This document shows positions 45,695 through 57,846 of a stretch of 64,000 nt of DNA, one piece after another. Positions within the stretch are counted from its first letter, which is position 1, and every line of letters starts with the position of its first letter. Both the position numbers and the translations under genes were made by a program. This DNA comes from Orbilia blumenaviensis (taxonomy: Eukaryota; Ascomycota; Orbiliomycetes; Orbiliales; Orbiliaceae): positions 1,922,001 to 1,986,000 of the forward strand of contig JAVHNS010000004.1 of assembly GCA_036872755.1 (NCBI GenBank). The letters run 5' to 3'. The notes beneath the pieces were generated by a model that did not search any database, was not told the origin of the DNA, and worked only from the letters and a program-made list of their open reading frames with translations.

Positions 45695-47455
45695 TGTACC
45701 CGAGTTATGTCAATACCCTACACCAAAAGTGTAAAAGCACCAACTTACGGTGAGACAGAAACCAGGGTGGGTTAAAGAGCGGCCGCGCTTAGTGAAGCCG
45801 ACGCGAGAACGGAACAAAGGATCCTCCTGTACATATACAGCCTTTCGGCAAGGCTGCACAGTACGTCTACCAGAGAGCTTTGGGATATAAACAGCGCGCG
45901 TATGCGACTTTTGTTTATATCAAGCGATGGTTTTATGAAGTTGTGTTTTGAAGGTGCGAACAGCTTGGATTGGGTGGTTTATTTTTGATACGTTCTGGGA
46001 GCTTGACGATTTTCGAGCCACCACCACAGATCGTTCCTGAAAATAGAATTGGGGGGTGTTCCGAAGTATCCACCTAACCACCCGGTTCGATTGACGAGGA
46101 GGAGATGGCCCGGTATGATTCGAGGAGAAGGATGACAGCGGTTGATAGGCCCGAGTGCTACTATGATGAATATTGAGGATGATGGTGATGAGGATGGTGA
46201 AGATGGTGATGGTGAGGTGAGATGGTGATGAGAAGAGGTGATGGAAGCCGGGAGGCGTGGAGGGAGGTTCAAGAATTGAGGAGGAGGTCGACGCGGGAGG
46301 AGGGCGTCCTAAATTTTTTTTCGGAGCGGCGGGAGGGCCACCTGAGAAGGTTTCGTGCTGTTGTCGGAGACCCCCCCACCGAGACCACCCCGGATCATCC
46401 TCGTTCGTTCCAGCGCATCCTCCTGCTCCTGGTAAGACGGCCCAGCCACATCAACTACCACCTGCCCTGTACCCTCCCACCGTCCTCCTCGTACCTCCTC
46501 CTGCTCTCGGCCGCGCCGTCATGCCCGAATCCGGGTCGAACATCATGGGATATAACAAAGACGATGACCGAACTGTGCGTTCTCGACAGCCCGGATTCTG
46601 CAGAGAACTGAATTTATATTGCATGTTTTCCCATATGGAATTTCGTTAAATCTCAACGTCGAGGTACCACAACCACTCAACACAACTCTCCTAGTACCCA
46701 CTTTTGGGAGGCCCCAGCAGCCTAGCCAGGAGGTCATGTTACCCATGCTAGGGTCTCCTACTAACCTCTCTACTCATGGCCGGAAAGCCTCAACAGGAAA
46801 ACCGGTATCCGTTCGTGAAGATGGCACAGAAAATGAGGCAAACCCAACTTTAACAGTTGGATATAAATTTTTATATCTTTCAGCATCTAGCTATATATAT
46901 ATTCTCACGACCCCTCCAATCCCTCTCGGGGTCGTGCGTCATATCTAGATAGACAAATTAGATGCCAGCTCGGGCTTCGGGGTATACACCGTAGTATGCA
47001 TGAACATTAACGCATTGACTAAATCATGCTCGTGCCATGCAGGCCAATCTTTCTCGACATAGCTAGCAGGTATATCGATGCATTCGAAAAAAAAAAAAGG
47101 ACTTCAACATCCATCCACAGGACTCGACTCACCAAGCCCTAATATGAAACCAAAATGTGACAAAACTAGAGATGCCAGACATCATAGCATTATCGGGGGA
47201 TATCAATGAACAGAAACAAGCAAATGGGAGGCGGAGTACATGTGGGGATATCAAAAGGAAAAGAAACAGATGCAAGAAATGCCAAAAAGGAAAAAGTATA
47301 TACTATATAATAAATGCTGTTGTTAATCCTGAACACTTCGAAAGATCCATAGCCCGCTAATTTGAACATATACCAAAGTAAATCCGGACAAGAAACAGCC
47401 CAAGATGAGGTTAAAAATAAAAGGAAAATGTAAAAAAAAAAACGATGGTGAGCTT
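45695..47455. other. Intergenic between ITC1 and the RING-PH-VWA gene
   Basis: Left part carries the ITC1 promoter and a GATGGTGAT-rich stretch (46150-46240). A G/C-richer block (46230-46540) has overlapping open frames on the plus strand that lack ATG starts or look low in complexity. A perfect 9-bp hairpin lies at 46906-46936. No gene is supported. Confidence 0.5.
46906..46936. other. Perfect 9-bp inverted repeat (hairpin)
   Basis: CACGACCCC at 46906-46914 pairs with GGGGTCGTG at 46928-46936 with a 13-base loop. It is a possible transcription terminator-like or structural element, or part of a repeat; function unknown. Confidence 0.6.
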
Positions 47456-50400
47456 TTAATCCTCTTCCGCGAGATCTTCTGAATTGCTATGCCATTCCCT
47501 GGCTTGCGCTGTCAGATGTTTGACCCCAAACACCCGAGATGCGTGATATGATTCGCTTGGTGTCCTGTATCAAAAATTAGTTATAATGTTTAGAGTTTGC
47601 CATGCGGAAGGGCACATACCTGAACGTGACAGCTCTCTGCCCAGAAATAACTCCAATGGCTTGCAAAACTGCCTTGCGAGAATCTCTGGCGAAGACTGCA
47701 GGATGCGCAATCCACTCCAAAGCAGCCTCCAACTCGGAATCAAGACATCCCACGACCCTTGCGTCGATGCCAGTGGTTGGACTATACTTTCCGTCCCAAT
47801 TGCTTTGCTGGGTTGCAATAGGTGTTACATCTCCATGATCGGAGCCCGGGGGTGGAGGTAAAGGCGGTAAGCCACCCTTTCCAAGACCTCGTAGAATTGT
47901 GCGAGTCTCAGATAATAATGTTTGAGCTCTGTCATGTTGTGCCTTTGAGACTAATGTCAAAGCCCGAGACAACATATCGGAAGTCAAAAGCTCCATTCTG
48001 CGTTGGACGATCATAGGATGTGGTGGGATGGGAGGAGATCCAGGGCGAGCATGACTCTGTCTTGATTTATGGCTCGTCGATGGTAGCATCGAAATGGTCA
48101 AGAGAGACGGCCGTGATGATTGTGACAATGCACCATCTCGTTGTATGTCTCCATATATAAGATCGGCCTGGATTAGTGGGACCTCTTCAATACTTTGTAC
48201 TCTCTGCTCTTCCGCATCAAGTGGTCCACCAAGAGCCTCTAATCCGGAAACAATTGTTTCCCATGGATCAGCTGGCGGTAGCTCATTGGTGTTCTGATCC
48301 GGATCAATCACAAGTTGCACCAGCACATCTGGCCACCCCAAAAAGGTTAGCAAACGTAAACCCTGAATTGAAAGAGAACCGATTATTTGGAAAATCTACG
48401 AACCTTTCTTATCTCCGAATCTTAGATCTCCGAGAGCTGCTTCGGCCTCCCTTCCAGTTGCTCGCTTAGTAACTTGCAATGCACCACTTATCTTCGTGAA
48501 GCGGGCAGGCGAGCCCTCTGGCAACTTAAGTTTAACTTTAACATTCTGATGTGACGATGATTGCAAGGCGCCCATGCAACCCGCTAAGCACTCCCTCAGC
48601 ATCATCCAGTCTTTGACATAGGTATATGATGCCTTGGTTCTCGTCGATAGCTCAATCATTGTGTCCGGCTTGTGTGTCAAGCCCAACCCAAACGAGTGAA
48701 TCGAAACCCTAAAGTCTGTTAGAACCATGAGAACTTTTTAATATGCAATAAAACAACTTACTTAGCAGCTTCCGCCCTCGATACCACAAAATCAACTGCC
48801 TCGACATCCGAAGTCGATGAATCGCTAATCAAAAGAATCGACGAAATTGGATTACTGACTTTCCTTTGCATCAGCAAATCCATAGCAGCATTGGCTCCCT
48901 CGACTACATCCGCGCGTAGACTCTTCTGGCCGACTGGTCGGATCGAATTGATGACCCTATTCCAGCTTGACCAACCCTTATTCGTCATCCCGACAAGAGC
49001 AACCCCTCCACCACTCGAACCAAACGACACCAATCCCATTCGATCTTTTTCGCCGAGTGTTCCCACCAAGAACCGTAAAGATTCACGGAGTAAGTTGATT
49101 TTGAGGCCTTGCATAGACGATGTAACAGGAATAACCACGACAAGATCGATTGGGACGTGAGCAGCGAGAGTTGTACGCAATATCTTGGATGATGTCGTAT
49201 ATTCAGTTGGAGCAGACACAACAGACCGGGCTCCCCCAATTGACGAATTCGCGGAGGATGCACGATGGCCCTTTCTCCTTGTTGAGTATCGGCCATCGAC
49301 CTCTTCATCAGGATCAGATTGAACACGATCATCATCGTGTGGTGAGTCTTGGATGTCGCTATTGAGATTCAATAGCGCCCTGCGCCATTGTTCCAATTGT
49401 GGGTGATTGGGGAATTGAAGGTGGAATGATGGAAGTTCAGCGACAGAGAGATTTAGGGTCAGGATATGATTGTCTATATCGACGTCAGAAATTTTCATTC
49501 GTAAATAGTCGAACCGAGTTTAAGATGAGATGCATACCAGTTGAGCTTGAGTCGGATACCTGCTTAAGGTGCTTCTTGATCAAGATAGAACCCTTTAGTG
49601 TGCATTTTCCCGACTTCTTGCGTCCGTTCGGACCCCACTGACCAGATGCAGAACTTGGAATCTTCTTCTCCTTTACGCAAATAAGCATTTCGGAGAATAG
49701 GAAACATTCAAGTTCCTGCCATGACTGGCAGTCTTTGCCGACCTTAATAGTTCCAAATAGCCTCAATTTACCAAAACTGCCACAATATATACTATATCAG
49801 TACTACTTTTGATATATGTTATAGAATGAGCTAACACATACCGAGACACATCCAAACTATGCCAGTTTTCCACTCTCTGTCGCAAGTCCTCTGTAATTTG
49901 TTCCATATTTGCAGCGGACTTGGCATTATTCCCATAAGTCCCCGATGCAGAGCGATTACTTGTGCTTGGGGATGGCGGTCGATAGGGGTCATCCACGCCC
50001 CCACGGATAGTGGGGACAGGTGGGGCCAGTGTTTCCTCCCCTGTCGGAACCCATTTCCTCTCAGGAACCTCGATCGTGACTAGACAAGTGAGTGCCTGTT
50101 GAACCTTTGATCTCGTCAGGGTTGGAAACTCGCTACGGACCGTAACCGTGGGTGGATCAATTGGATTTTGAGGCTGCTCTCTTGGGCTAACGACGCTCTC
50201 CATGTTCTGCACGTCAAAATCATGCTGCCTGCGCATGGATGGAGTTTCTGGGAAATCTGCTGCAGACGCATTGCTTGGGGTACGCCAATGTCCTGTATCA
50301 ACACGAGGGGTTTCTCGATGTTCAGGCCTAGAGTCGCGGCTATCACGGCTCTCGCGACCTTCACGACTCTCCCTGCTTTCGCGGCTTCCTTGGTGATAAC

Positions 50401-51151
50401 TCGAGGCATGTTCGCCACGAACATTAGACGGCGTTGGCTGACTGAAAGATCCAGGAGGCTGACTGAAAGACCCAGGAGGTTGACTGAAAGGCCCAGGAGG
50501 TTGACTGAAATGCCCCGGCTGGGTATAAGAAGCTGGTGGTTGACTAAAAGAAGCTGGTGGCTGACTAAAATGTCCTGGCTGTGTGAAAGAAGCCGCTGGC
50601 TGTGTGAAGGACCCTGAATCCCATCTGTTCGTCGAATGTGAATCCCAGTGCCCCGACGGTACCGAGCTTTCATGACGGACGCTCTGCTGAGACTGGCTAT
50701 ACTTTCGGGAAGCCTCTGCCTCCATAACAGATGCGGCTTTTACGACATTGCTAAGTTTCTCTATTTGAGAGCCATATTCAGTCAGCAAAATATTCCATAG
50801 ACATATATATATATATAAAATTTTAAACTTTTTCTATAATGTATTTTTTCTTTCCTTTTCTTCTTCTTCAATAAATAGGGTTCCGCGGGACTGACCAATA
50901 TCCAGGACGTTTCCGCCTCGGCTAGTATCCAACCCTAAAGGCGCATCGCAAGTCGGGCAATGTTGCGAGTCGATTTCGCGAATGTATTCGTAGAAGCAGG
51001 CCTCGTGGGCCACATGCTGGCAGCTAAACTGCAAAACTCTCTCACCCCGCAATGTATGCTCCAGAAGTTCGTCGCAGACGGCACATGGTGAGCCTACAAA
51101 GGTCCTATCCCTACGATTACGAGATCGATCCATATCGAAGACACCAGTCAT
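47456..51151 (-). CDS. RING-H2/PH/VWA protein, Ste5/Far1-like scaffold candidate
   Basis: Seven exons on the minus strand: 51151-50896, 50760-49842, 49776-49538, 49473-48762, 48708-48404, 48328-47620 and 47564-47456, giving 1,082 residues. In order: an N-terminal RING-H2 (Cys23, Cys26, Cys44, His46, His49, Cys52, Cys65, Cys68); a disordered Gln/Ser/Pro linker with FSQPP repeats (137-196) and Ser-Arg-Glu repeats (about 211-230); a PH domain (about 390-505: KLRLFGTIKVGKDC, ELECFLFSEMLICVKEKK, FHLQFPNHPQLEQWRRAL); and a VWA domain (about 580-770). The metal site DxSxS is replaced by PVTSSM (589-594), so it probably does not bind metal. The C-terminal 300 residues are unassigned. Yeast Ste5 and Far1 scaffolds have RING-H2, PH and VWA in the same order. 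I propose a pheromone/MAPK scaffold or E3 ligase; function is inference. ATG 51151 is the first in frame; codons upstream are non-ATG. Confidence 0.85.
50429..50608 (-). repeat. Coding FSQPP-type repeats, about 21-bp units
   Basis: About eight heptapeptide units (xFSQPPx/xFTQPxx) encoded by near-identical 21-base units (for example GACTGAAAGNNCCAGGAGGTT on the plus strand) in the linker of the RING-PH-VWA gene. The number of units is likely variable. Confidence 0.85.
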
Positions 51152-52377
51152 TGAAGGCTTTCCAGCAATGATTCGAAATTCCGCCACCAAAGAGAAAAGA
51201 GTATTTCAAGCCCCCCTCCTAATATGTATAAATCCTGAATAACTGTCGAACTGTTGGGAGAGTGTTGCTTATTCCCTTTATGATCTCGCTAAAAAGATCT
51301 AGACGGGGGCACAGAATCGAATCGATCGAACAGTCGAGGCCTGGAGGATTTGACGGAATAATAAACGAAAATAGAGTCGAACTGTCGAGGATTCCGATGC
51401 GAAAGAGATGGGGGCACTCGGAGATATAAAGAAGTATGAATCGCAGACGGGGCGAGTGACAAGGGCAGAAGACGACGGAACAGTCCGAATTTCCTAATAG
51501 CTACAGATCTGATACCGCGCTAGAAAGCTAAAGGGTCCACCAGTATCGCCATGACATCGTCAAACGGGGAAATGTTAAGGTTATTGACGTTGATGGACGG
51601 CGAAACCGTTAAAACGGCGGGAGTGATCAATAGGACAGGTCGAGAAGTAGATAAAGATCAGCGGAAGACAAAGAAAAACGGCTCTGGGATTTTTGAATGG
51701 GGGGAAAGAAAGGTCATTCATTTACAACGGGTTCAGGCTGGGTGTGTGGGAGGATAAATGGGAAGGGCCACTATAGTTGGCTGGCTGTATTGTGCGGTAG
51801 CGGGCTACTTTCCCAGGACATGGACAAGGAGGCGGGAACAATCCACTTACACCACTTACACCGGCGGCGCCTCCTCCCCCTCGATGAATTAATAGTGACT
51901 TCACGGGTTTTAGTCTTTTTTTTTTTTTTGTTAGTGAGGAGCTAGAGAGAGTTCAGACAAGGCCGGATTTTAGGACGAAGCGAGAAGACAGTCCAATCCC
52001 AATGGCACGGACTCGACGATGCAGAAGCCGATGAATTCTGTCTGTGGAGCGCTGCACAGCATGGTACCAGCTGCGTCTAGCTAGCCTGCTCACCCACCAG
52101 ATGTCCCCTTTAAGCATCGTGCAGAGGACCTGATTATGTACGCCGACATGCAGAGTCGGACAGCCGAACGGCTGATTAGCGTGTCTTTCTCTGCGCGGGG
52201 CTTAGGCGACCAGCAGGCTGCCAGGTTCTTGATACGGCAGGATGCTGGTGCACTTTGCATTTCGAACGTTCATCAGGGAAAACCTTGGACGTCAATGCGA
52301 GAAAGAGAGAAAAAGAACATATGCATGGCCGCAAAGCTTTCGAGGGAAGGGTGGGCGGCGGGTGGATGGGGCATAAT

Positions 52378-52395
52378 GGGATGGATGGATGGATG
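52378..52395 (+). repeat. ATGG tandem repeat
   Basis: About four copies of a 4-base unit (GGATGGATGGATGGATGA). Confidence 0.8.
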
Positions 52396-53051
52396 ACTAG
52401 CAAAAAAAAAGTCATGCCCTGTATGCTATGTTCCCGCCAGGCCCTTTCGAATTAATATTCGCATCGAATGCCATGCCATGCGTGCCGGATGCACGTACAT
52501 GGGCCTTCTCTTGCCATGCACGAAACGGTAGATGTTAAATGTTCGGTTCGGTTATGAAAAAAAATACATATAACACTGATGCTAAGGCATCATCATCCTC
52601 ATCATTGTTGGTTCGTTAGGTAGCATCTATAAAATTGTTAATGCATTTGTCATGAGGTTAATACGGCACGGTTCCGACTTCCCTTGACATATCACTTCGT
52701 ATAGACATTTCCGCGAGACACATTCTCACCTAGCGGTGGATATGGGGAGGGCGGCCCACCTTTAGGGCAAGGCATCCTTGGAACTTGGTATAAGGGGCCT
52801 GAGCCGAAATACATACATAGCACTGAACGGCCATGATAATATCCAGGGCCTCTGCTATAGATCGCATTTGTGTGCTATAGTTAGAGTCGCAGTTGAAGCC
52901 TCATCGTTATGAGGGGCTCTCCCCACGAAACCTCTCACACCAGGTGTGCCAGATCTAGAGAGCAATATATCCATCCATACATCCACCATCCAGCCAGCCG
53001 GACCCGTGCTTGAACATCAAGGATTATTGTTCCTGAGCAAGACGGGACTCG

Positions 53052-53070
53052 GGTCGAGTCGAGTCGAGTC
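53052..53070 (+). repeat. GTCGA tandem repeat
   Basis: Three to four copies of GTCGA (GGTCGAGTCGAGTCGAGTC). Confidence 0.8.
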
Positions 53071-53676
53071 AACAGCCTGAGGGGGGATGACTTCAAACAG
53101 GCGCCCGAGAGAACGTTTCAGGGCAGGATTCGGGTTAGCTAACACTAGACTGACAGCAGGCAGTTTAGACAGGGCCCCGCTCGTCGGATATTAACTGATC
53201 CCTGGAACCCAATCAGCCAGCTCGTTAATTCAACTTAACTATGAGTAGTTAGTATTTAGAGCAATCAATCAAACCAAATGATCTTATCAAACCCCTGTCT
53301 CTTTTTGGCTTTGGGTCGTGAACGTTCGGGCTGGCAGCTTTTAGCGTGCCCGTTTGGAACGGTCTCCAAACGAGAAGAAAGGGGACGTCCGATATTATGC
53401 CAAGGGAACATGAACAAGCTGGCTGGATCCACTTGGCTTCCACAAACACTGCTATTCCGACGTCGACAACCGCGAACGCCGACGACAGTTTTCGAAATTC
53501 CCTTAATTTCCGTGTGCGGCACTTCCCAGGCTATCATCAGATCATGCTGGTATTATAACTGGACAGCCGATTATCGTATCGTAGCTTGATCTGTTGAAGC
53601 TTTCCGGTCGTGATTTGATTGATTTGTTCCTTTGTCAAACCTAATCCGACAACTGGTGCATGTTTGCTATGTGAAC

Positions 53677-55466
53677 ATGGATCCTGAGCATCATCCCACC
53701 TTCAACCAATGCCTGGTACTCGCCACAGCTCTCAAGCTGTTGTTGATACCGTCATAGTACGTACAGTGTGCCTATGATACGCCTCGGGCGCGAAGATAAA
53801 GCCCCTTTTCTCGATCATCTGAGGTCGTCGTTCTGACTATAAGTCGATTATTAGTAGATCCACAGACTTCGAAGTCCACCGCAATTGGCTCGCTATCACG
53901 CACAGCTTGCACCCCTCCCAGTGGTATCTTGAAGTATGAACAAACATCCATGACACCACTGCTGGTATTACCGACATTAAACTGTCGTACATGCATAGTA
54001 CTATATAATATCCTTTCAATCTTGATCGCGACTAAAAAAGAGGCAATCACTCTCGTAGGATACATCAGAATGGACATTGGACTACCCGCCTTTCTTCGCC
54101 GCTTTCGAATGGCTCCTCTCTCAGGTCGCCCAGTACTTCGACCCGGGAATGCTTCAAATCAAGAATCTAAACTATGGCTCCGTTGAAACGGTTTACTTCC
54201 AGAGGCTTAGCGTCATCGTGACGGAATTGGTATTGGTCCTATCGCTCCGAAGATTTGTCAATATCCAGACGAACCCCCAGACCAAGAAAGGCGCAAACAT
54301 TATCGCATTGTCGCTGCTTCTATCTCCAGCTTTCTTGATAATCGACCATATCCATTTCCAGTACAATGGGATGATGTTTGGGATTCTCATATTCTCCCTA
54401 ACCGATGCATTGACGGACAATCTACTCAGAAGCGGCATTCTATTTGCCGTATTACTCTGCTTTAAGCATATCTACCTCTACATCGCCCCAGCCTACTTCG
54501 CCTACCTCCTCCGTAGGTACTGCTTAGGCAAGAACCTCCTCGACATCCAATTCTTCAACTGTATTAAGTTAGGGGTCTCAATCGTCTCAATCTTTAGCGC
54601 GGCATTCGGGTACTTTGTGGCTATTGGCCAGGTCCCACAGCTACTCAGCCGATTATTTCCCTTTTCTCGAGGACTCTGCCATGCATATTGGGCGCCGAAC
54701 GCTTGGGCATTATATGCCTTTGCAGATCGGATTCTTATCCACATAGCGCCGAGGCTTAACTTAAACATCGATTCGGCTAGTTTGGGATCAGCCACCAGAG
54801 GACTAGTGGGCGATACATCGTTTGCTGTATTGCCAAACATCCCTCCAAGGGTCACATTCCTCCTAACTCTGGCGGTTCAGCTGGTTTGCCTTGTTAAGGT
54901 GTTTTCGCAACCTACGCCGACTAGGTTCGTAGGCGCGGTTACTTTATGTGGCTTCGCATCGTTCATGTTCGGATGGCATGTCCATGAGAAAGCAGTCTTG
55001 TTGCCCTTGGTACCATTCAGCCTACTCGCATTACAAGATAGACGATATCTCGGAGCGTTCAGGCCACTGGCAATCGCCGGACATATATCGCTGTTCCCAC
55101 TTGTGTTCAAGGCCGCCGAATTCCCCATCAAGTCAGCCTACACTATATTATGGATTATGGTATTTTTCATGACTTTTGATACGGTTGTTCCTGTGTACGT
55201 CTCCAATCCCTAAGTTCCTAATTAAGTATCGATCAACTAACAAAACACTTGATAGCGCAAAATCTCAACGAATTTTCCTTCTCGATCGATTTGAAATCGT
55301 CTACATGACCGTCGGCGTCCCTCTCATCCTCTACACCGAGCTCTTCCACTTCGCAATTTTTGGGTCGAGACTTGAGTTCCTACCACTCATGTTCACAAGC
55401 GCCTATTGCGCACTCGGCATCCTTGGGAGTTTCCTCGGGTTCTTCGTTCTCTATCTCACAGGATGA
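53677..55466 (+). CDS. ALG8: Alg8, dolichyl-P-Glc:Glc1Man9GlcNAc2-PP-dolichol glucosyltransferase
   Basis: Four exons: 53677-53756, 53855-53933, 54059-55194 and 55256-55466, giving 501 residues. Alg8 is an ER membrane enzyme adding the second glucose to the lipid-linked oligosaccharide for N-glycosylation. The N terminus was recovered from two short exons: [37 protein letters not shown], then [23 protein letters not shown] (the luminal acidic loop). HFQYNG (152-157) is the family signature. About a dozen hydrophobic spans follow, with [16 protein letters not shown] and a last exon with GFFVLYLTG. In exon 3 the acceptor CTCGTAG at 54056-54058, not the later CATCAG, keeps frame and gives the conserved loop. 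Length fits the family. Confidence 0.96.
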
Positions 55467-55821
55467 AATTACCCTTTTTCGCTCCTTCGTTTTAAAAAAG
55501 CTTAAATACATTCGTTATATAAAATAAAAGCCTGCACATGCACATACTTAGTATATCCCTACTTCACTGTATTTAGTTCCTTTTTGTTTTATAACCTGCA
55601 GAAATACGCCACGTGGTTTTAAGTTAGGTGGCATATATAGACGCCTAGACTACCTGTTTTCTACCAGAACCCTTCCTAGTTTCGGAAAAGCCATCGAAGT
55701 CTAGAACAATTAGAAGAGAGAAAAAAGAATAGAATGCATTCTAGCCAGCGATTTCATGAACGCCTAGATCATATGCCATACTTTTTTTTGTTTTTTAGAC
55801 TTAGTAACATCAGCCGTAAAT
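55467..55821. other. Convergent 3' spacer
   Basis: Short T-rich spacer with 3' UTRs of ALG8 and CCT8. No gene seen. Confidence 0.5.
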
Positions 55822-57846
55822 CTAATCATCATTATCCCAGCCTGGATTTGGAGCTGGCGGCTTTGGTCCACCCGCCTGGCGAGCAACAATAATCTGATCA
55901 ACGGAAAGGACAGTGCACACGGCTTCAGTAGCAAGCTTGATAGCCCAACTCTTGCTGGACAATAAGTCGACGATACCAGTCGCGACAGCGTCAGCTGTTC
56001 CAGAGCCCTTCTCCTCCTGCATGAATTGTGTTACATTAGCAACAGAATTCAACCGTTTCGGGGTAGAGTTAATATAAAAAAGAAATACTCACATCAAAGC
56101 TCACACCGGTGGTGCAATCTCCCCGCTTATTATGTGCCGCTGACAATTTGCTGAGGACTTCCATGGCATCCAGTCCCGCGCTCTCAGCCAGAGTTCTGGG
56201 AACAACCTCGAATGCTTGACCATACTTCTGGATCGCATACTGAAGAACACCGGGGGTTCTGTCTCCATACGCAACTATTCGCTGCATCAACTGTGTCTCG
56301 GTAGCGCCAGCACCTGGAACAAGACGAGCATCCTTGGTAATGGCCTTAACGGCATTAACACCATCATCAATTGCTCGTTCAACATCATCGAGGTAGTTCT
56401 GTGTTGCTCCACGGATAACTATTGTGGCGGTCTTTGTGCTTTCATTTTCTAAAAAACGATGTCATCTCGGGTCAATGCGTCTTCATATCGCAATTTTGGA
56501 GGGAGTGCGGCCGCCCTTACCTTGCCTGAAAACAGTCACGCGGTCTCCACCGATCTCCAAAGTCTCCACAACATCGACTTTACCCATCTCATCCGGCATA
56601 GGTGCGCCCAATCTAGCCAGCGGGGTCGCGCCAATAACACGACATAGCCTCCTCAACTCAAACTTGCTAAGTACCTTAATAACCAAGATATCATATCGGT
56701 TCAGATAATGTAGCGCAAGCTCTCCAACTGTAGCCCCCGCAACAATAACCCTAATTCCAGAATCGTAGATTTCCTTGATGATACCCTCCAGTTGTGCCTC
56801 CTCGCCCTTTGTGAAATCGAGCATTTCTTGTGCATTCTTGAGAAGAACTGTGCCCTTCGTTTCGGTCTGAGTGATATCTATCGGACAAGCATAGACGGCG
56901 ACCTTGGATTTCGAAGCAGACTTCTTGTTCCCCTCGGGTTCCCTGCCGAATACCATTCCCTTGATAACTTGGCTCTGCATTAAACTGCTTCCCATAATCT
57001 TAACAACACGAACATTGTCGACATTGAAGTTGCTGGGGTCCTTAGGTAGGACGGTCAGGACGGCTTCGGCAACAAGTTCGGCAAGAATATCTTCGTTCCC
57101 GTATTGCTTCGATGCAATAACCGTGCTAAGAGCTTTGCTAAGTTCGGCTTTGTTTCGAACGTCTTTGACAGTGTCGTGGCTGAGCTCTATTTGTCGTGGT
57201 TTCATATATTAGACATTCATAGTTTACTAGAAGTCGGTATATCTAGTTACTGTACCTTCCAACGTCTTCTGCGCAAACACTTGAGCTTTGGTATATCCTT
57301 GTATGATATCAGAAGGTTGAAGACCTCCCATACGTATCAGGTTCTCGGCCATGGTAAGCAATTCTCCTGCAAGAACTATAACCAAGTTCGTCGCATCTCC
57401 GAGCTACAATCCAGCCCATTAGCTACCCATTTATAGCATCATCCTCAAGAAAGCGAGATATTCAATACCTCAGACTCCTGTTGCTGAGTAGCCATAACCA
57501 CAATCTTAACTGCTGGGTGAACAACTTCCAATTCTCGTAATATCGTAGCAGCATCGTTCGTTAGGATCATTTTCTGAAGGTGATTGATAACAATTTTGTT
57601 TCGTCCGTAGGGGCCAAAGCTGGTCTTGACAGTGTTGGCAAGGGCCTGGCAGGCATCGATGTTTCGGAGGACGGCGCCATCTTCGTTGCTTTGTCTGTTT
57701 TGATTCGTAGAAGATGTATAGTAAGATATCGTGATATCTAAAAGGATGTGACTTGGAGGGGTTAAGAACGCCGTTAGCTGGACTTACGTGGTGTAGCCGC
57801 TCTTGAACAGCCCGCTCGATGGCGCAGCTGGTATCGACAACGACAT
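55822..57846 (-). CDS. CCT8: CCT/TRiC chaperonin subunit theta (Cct8)
   Basis: Six exons on the minus strand: 57846-57788, 57694-57469, 57403-57256, 57186-56521, 56448-56093 and 56016-55822, giving 549 residues, the usual length. Cct8 is one of eight subunits of the cytosolic folding chamber for actin and tubulin. Seen: the ATP-binding segment SFGPYGRNKIVINHLQKMILTNDAATIL, the ELGDATNLVIVLAGELL segment (GDAT where many chaperonins have GDGT), the IRGATQNYLDDVERAIDDGVNA segment and DARLVPGAGATE. The C terminus AGGPKPPAPNPGWDNDD is characteristic of theta. Identification is very strong. Confidence 0.97.

Larger units (their letters stand above)
51152..53676. other. Long intergenic region between RING-PH-VWA gene and ALG8
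   Basis: A 2.5-kb divergent spacer with short tandem repeats (ATGG at 52378-52395, GTCGA at 53052-53070) and several palindromic CATGCAT-type sites. Short frames in it are unsupported. This is long enough to hold an extended promoter for the scaffold candidate. Confidence 0.5.

Noticed and set aside
46257..46649. 130-codon plus-strand frame in the ITC1 upstream spacer
   Set aside because: Starts at a non-ATG codon, overlaps other frames and is Pro/Gly/Ser-rich without any motif.
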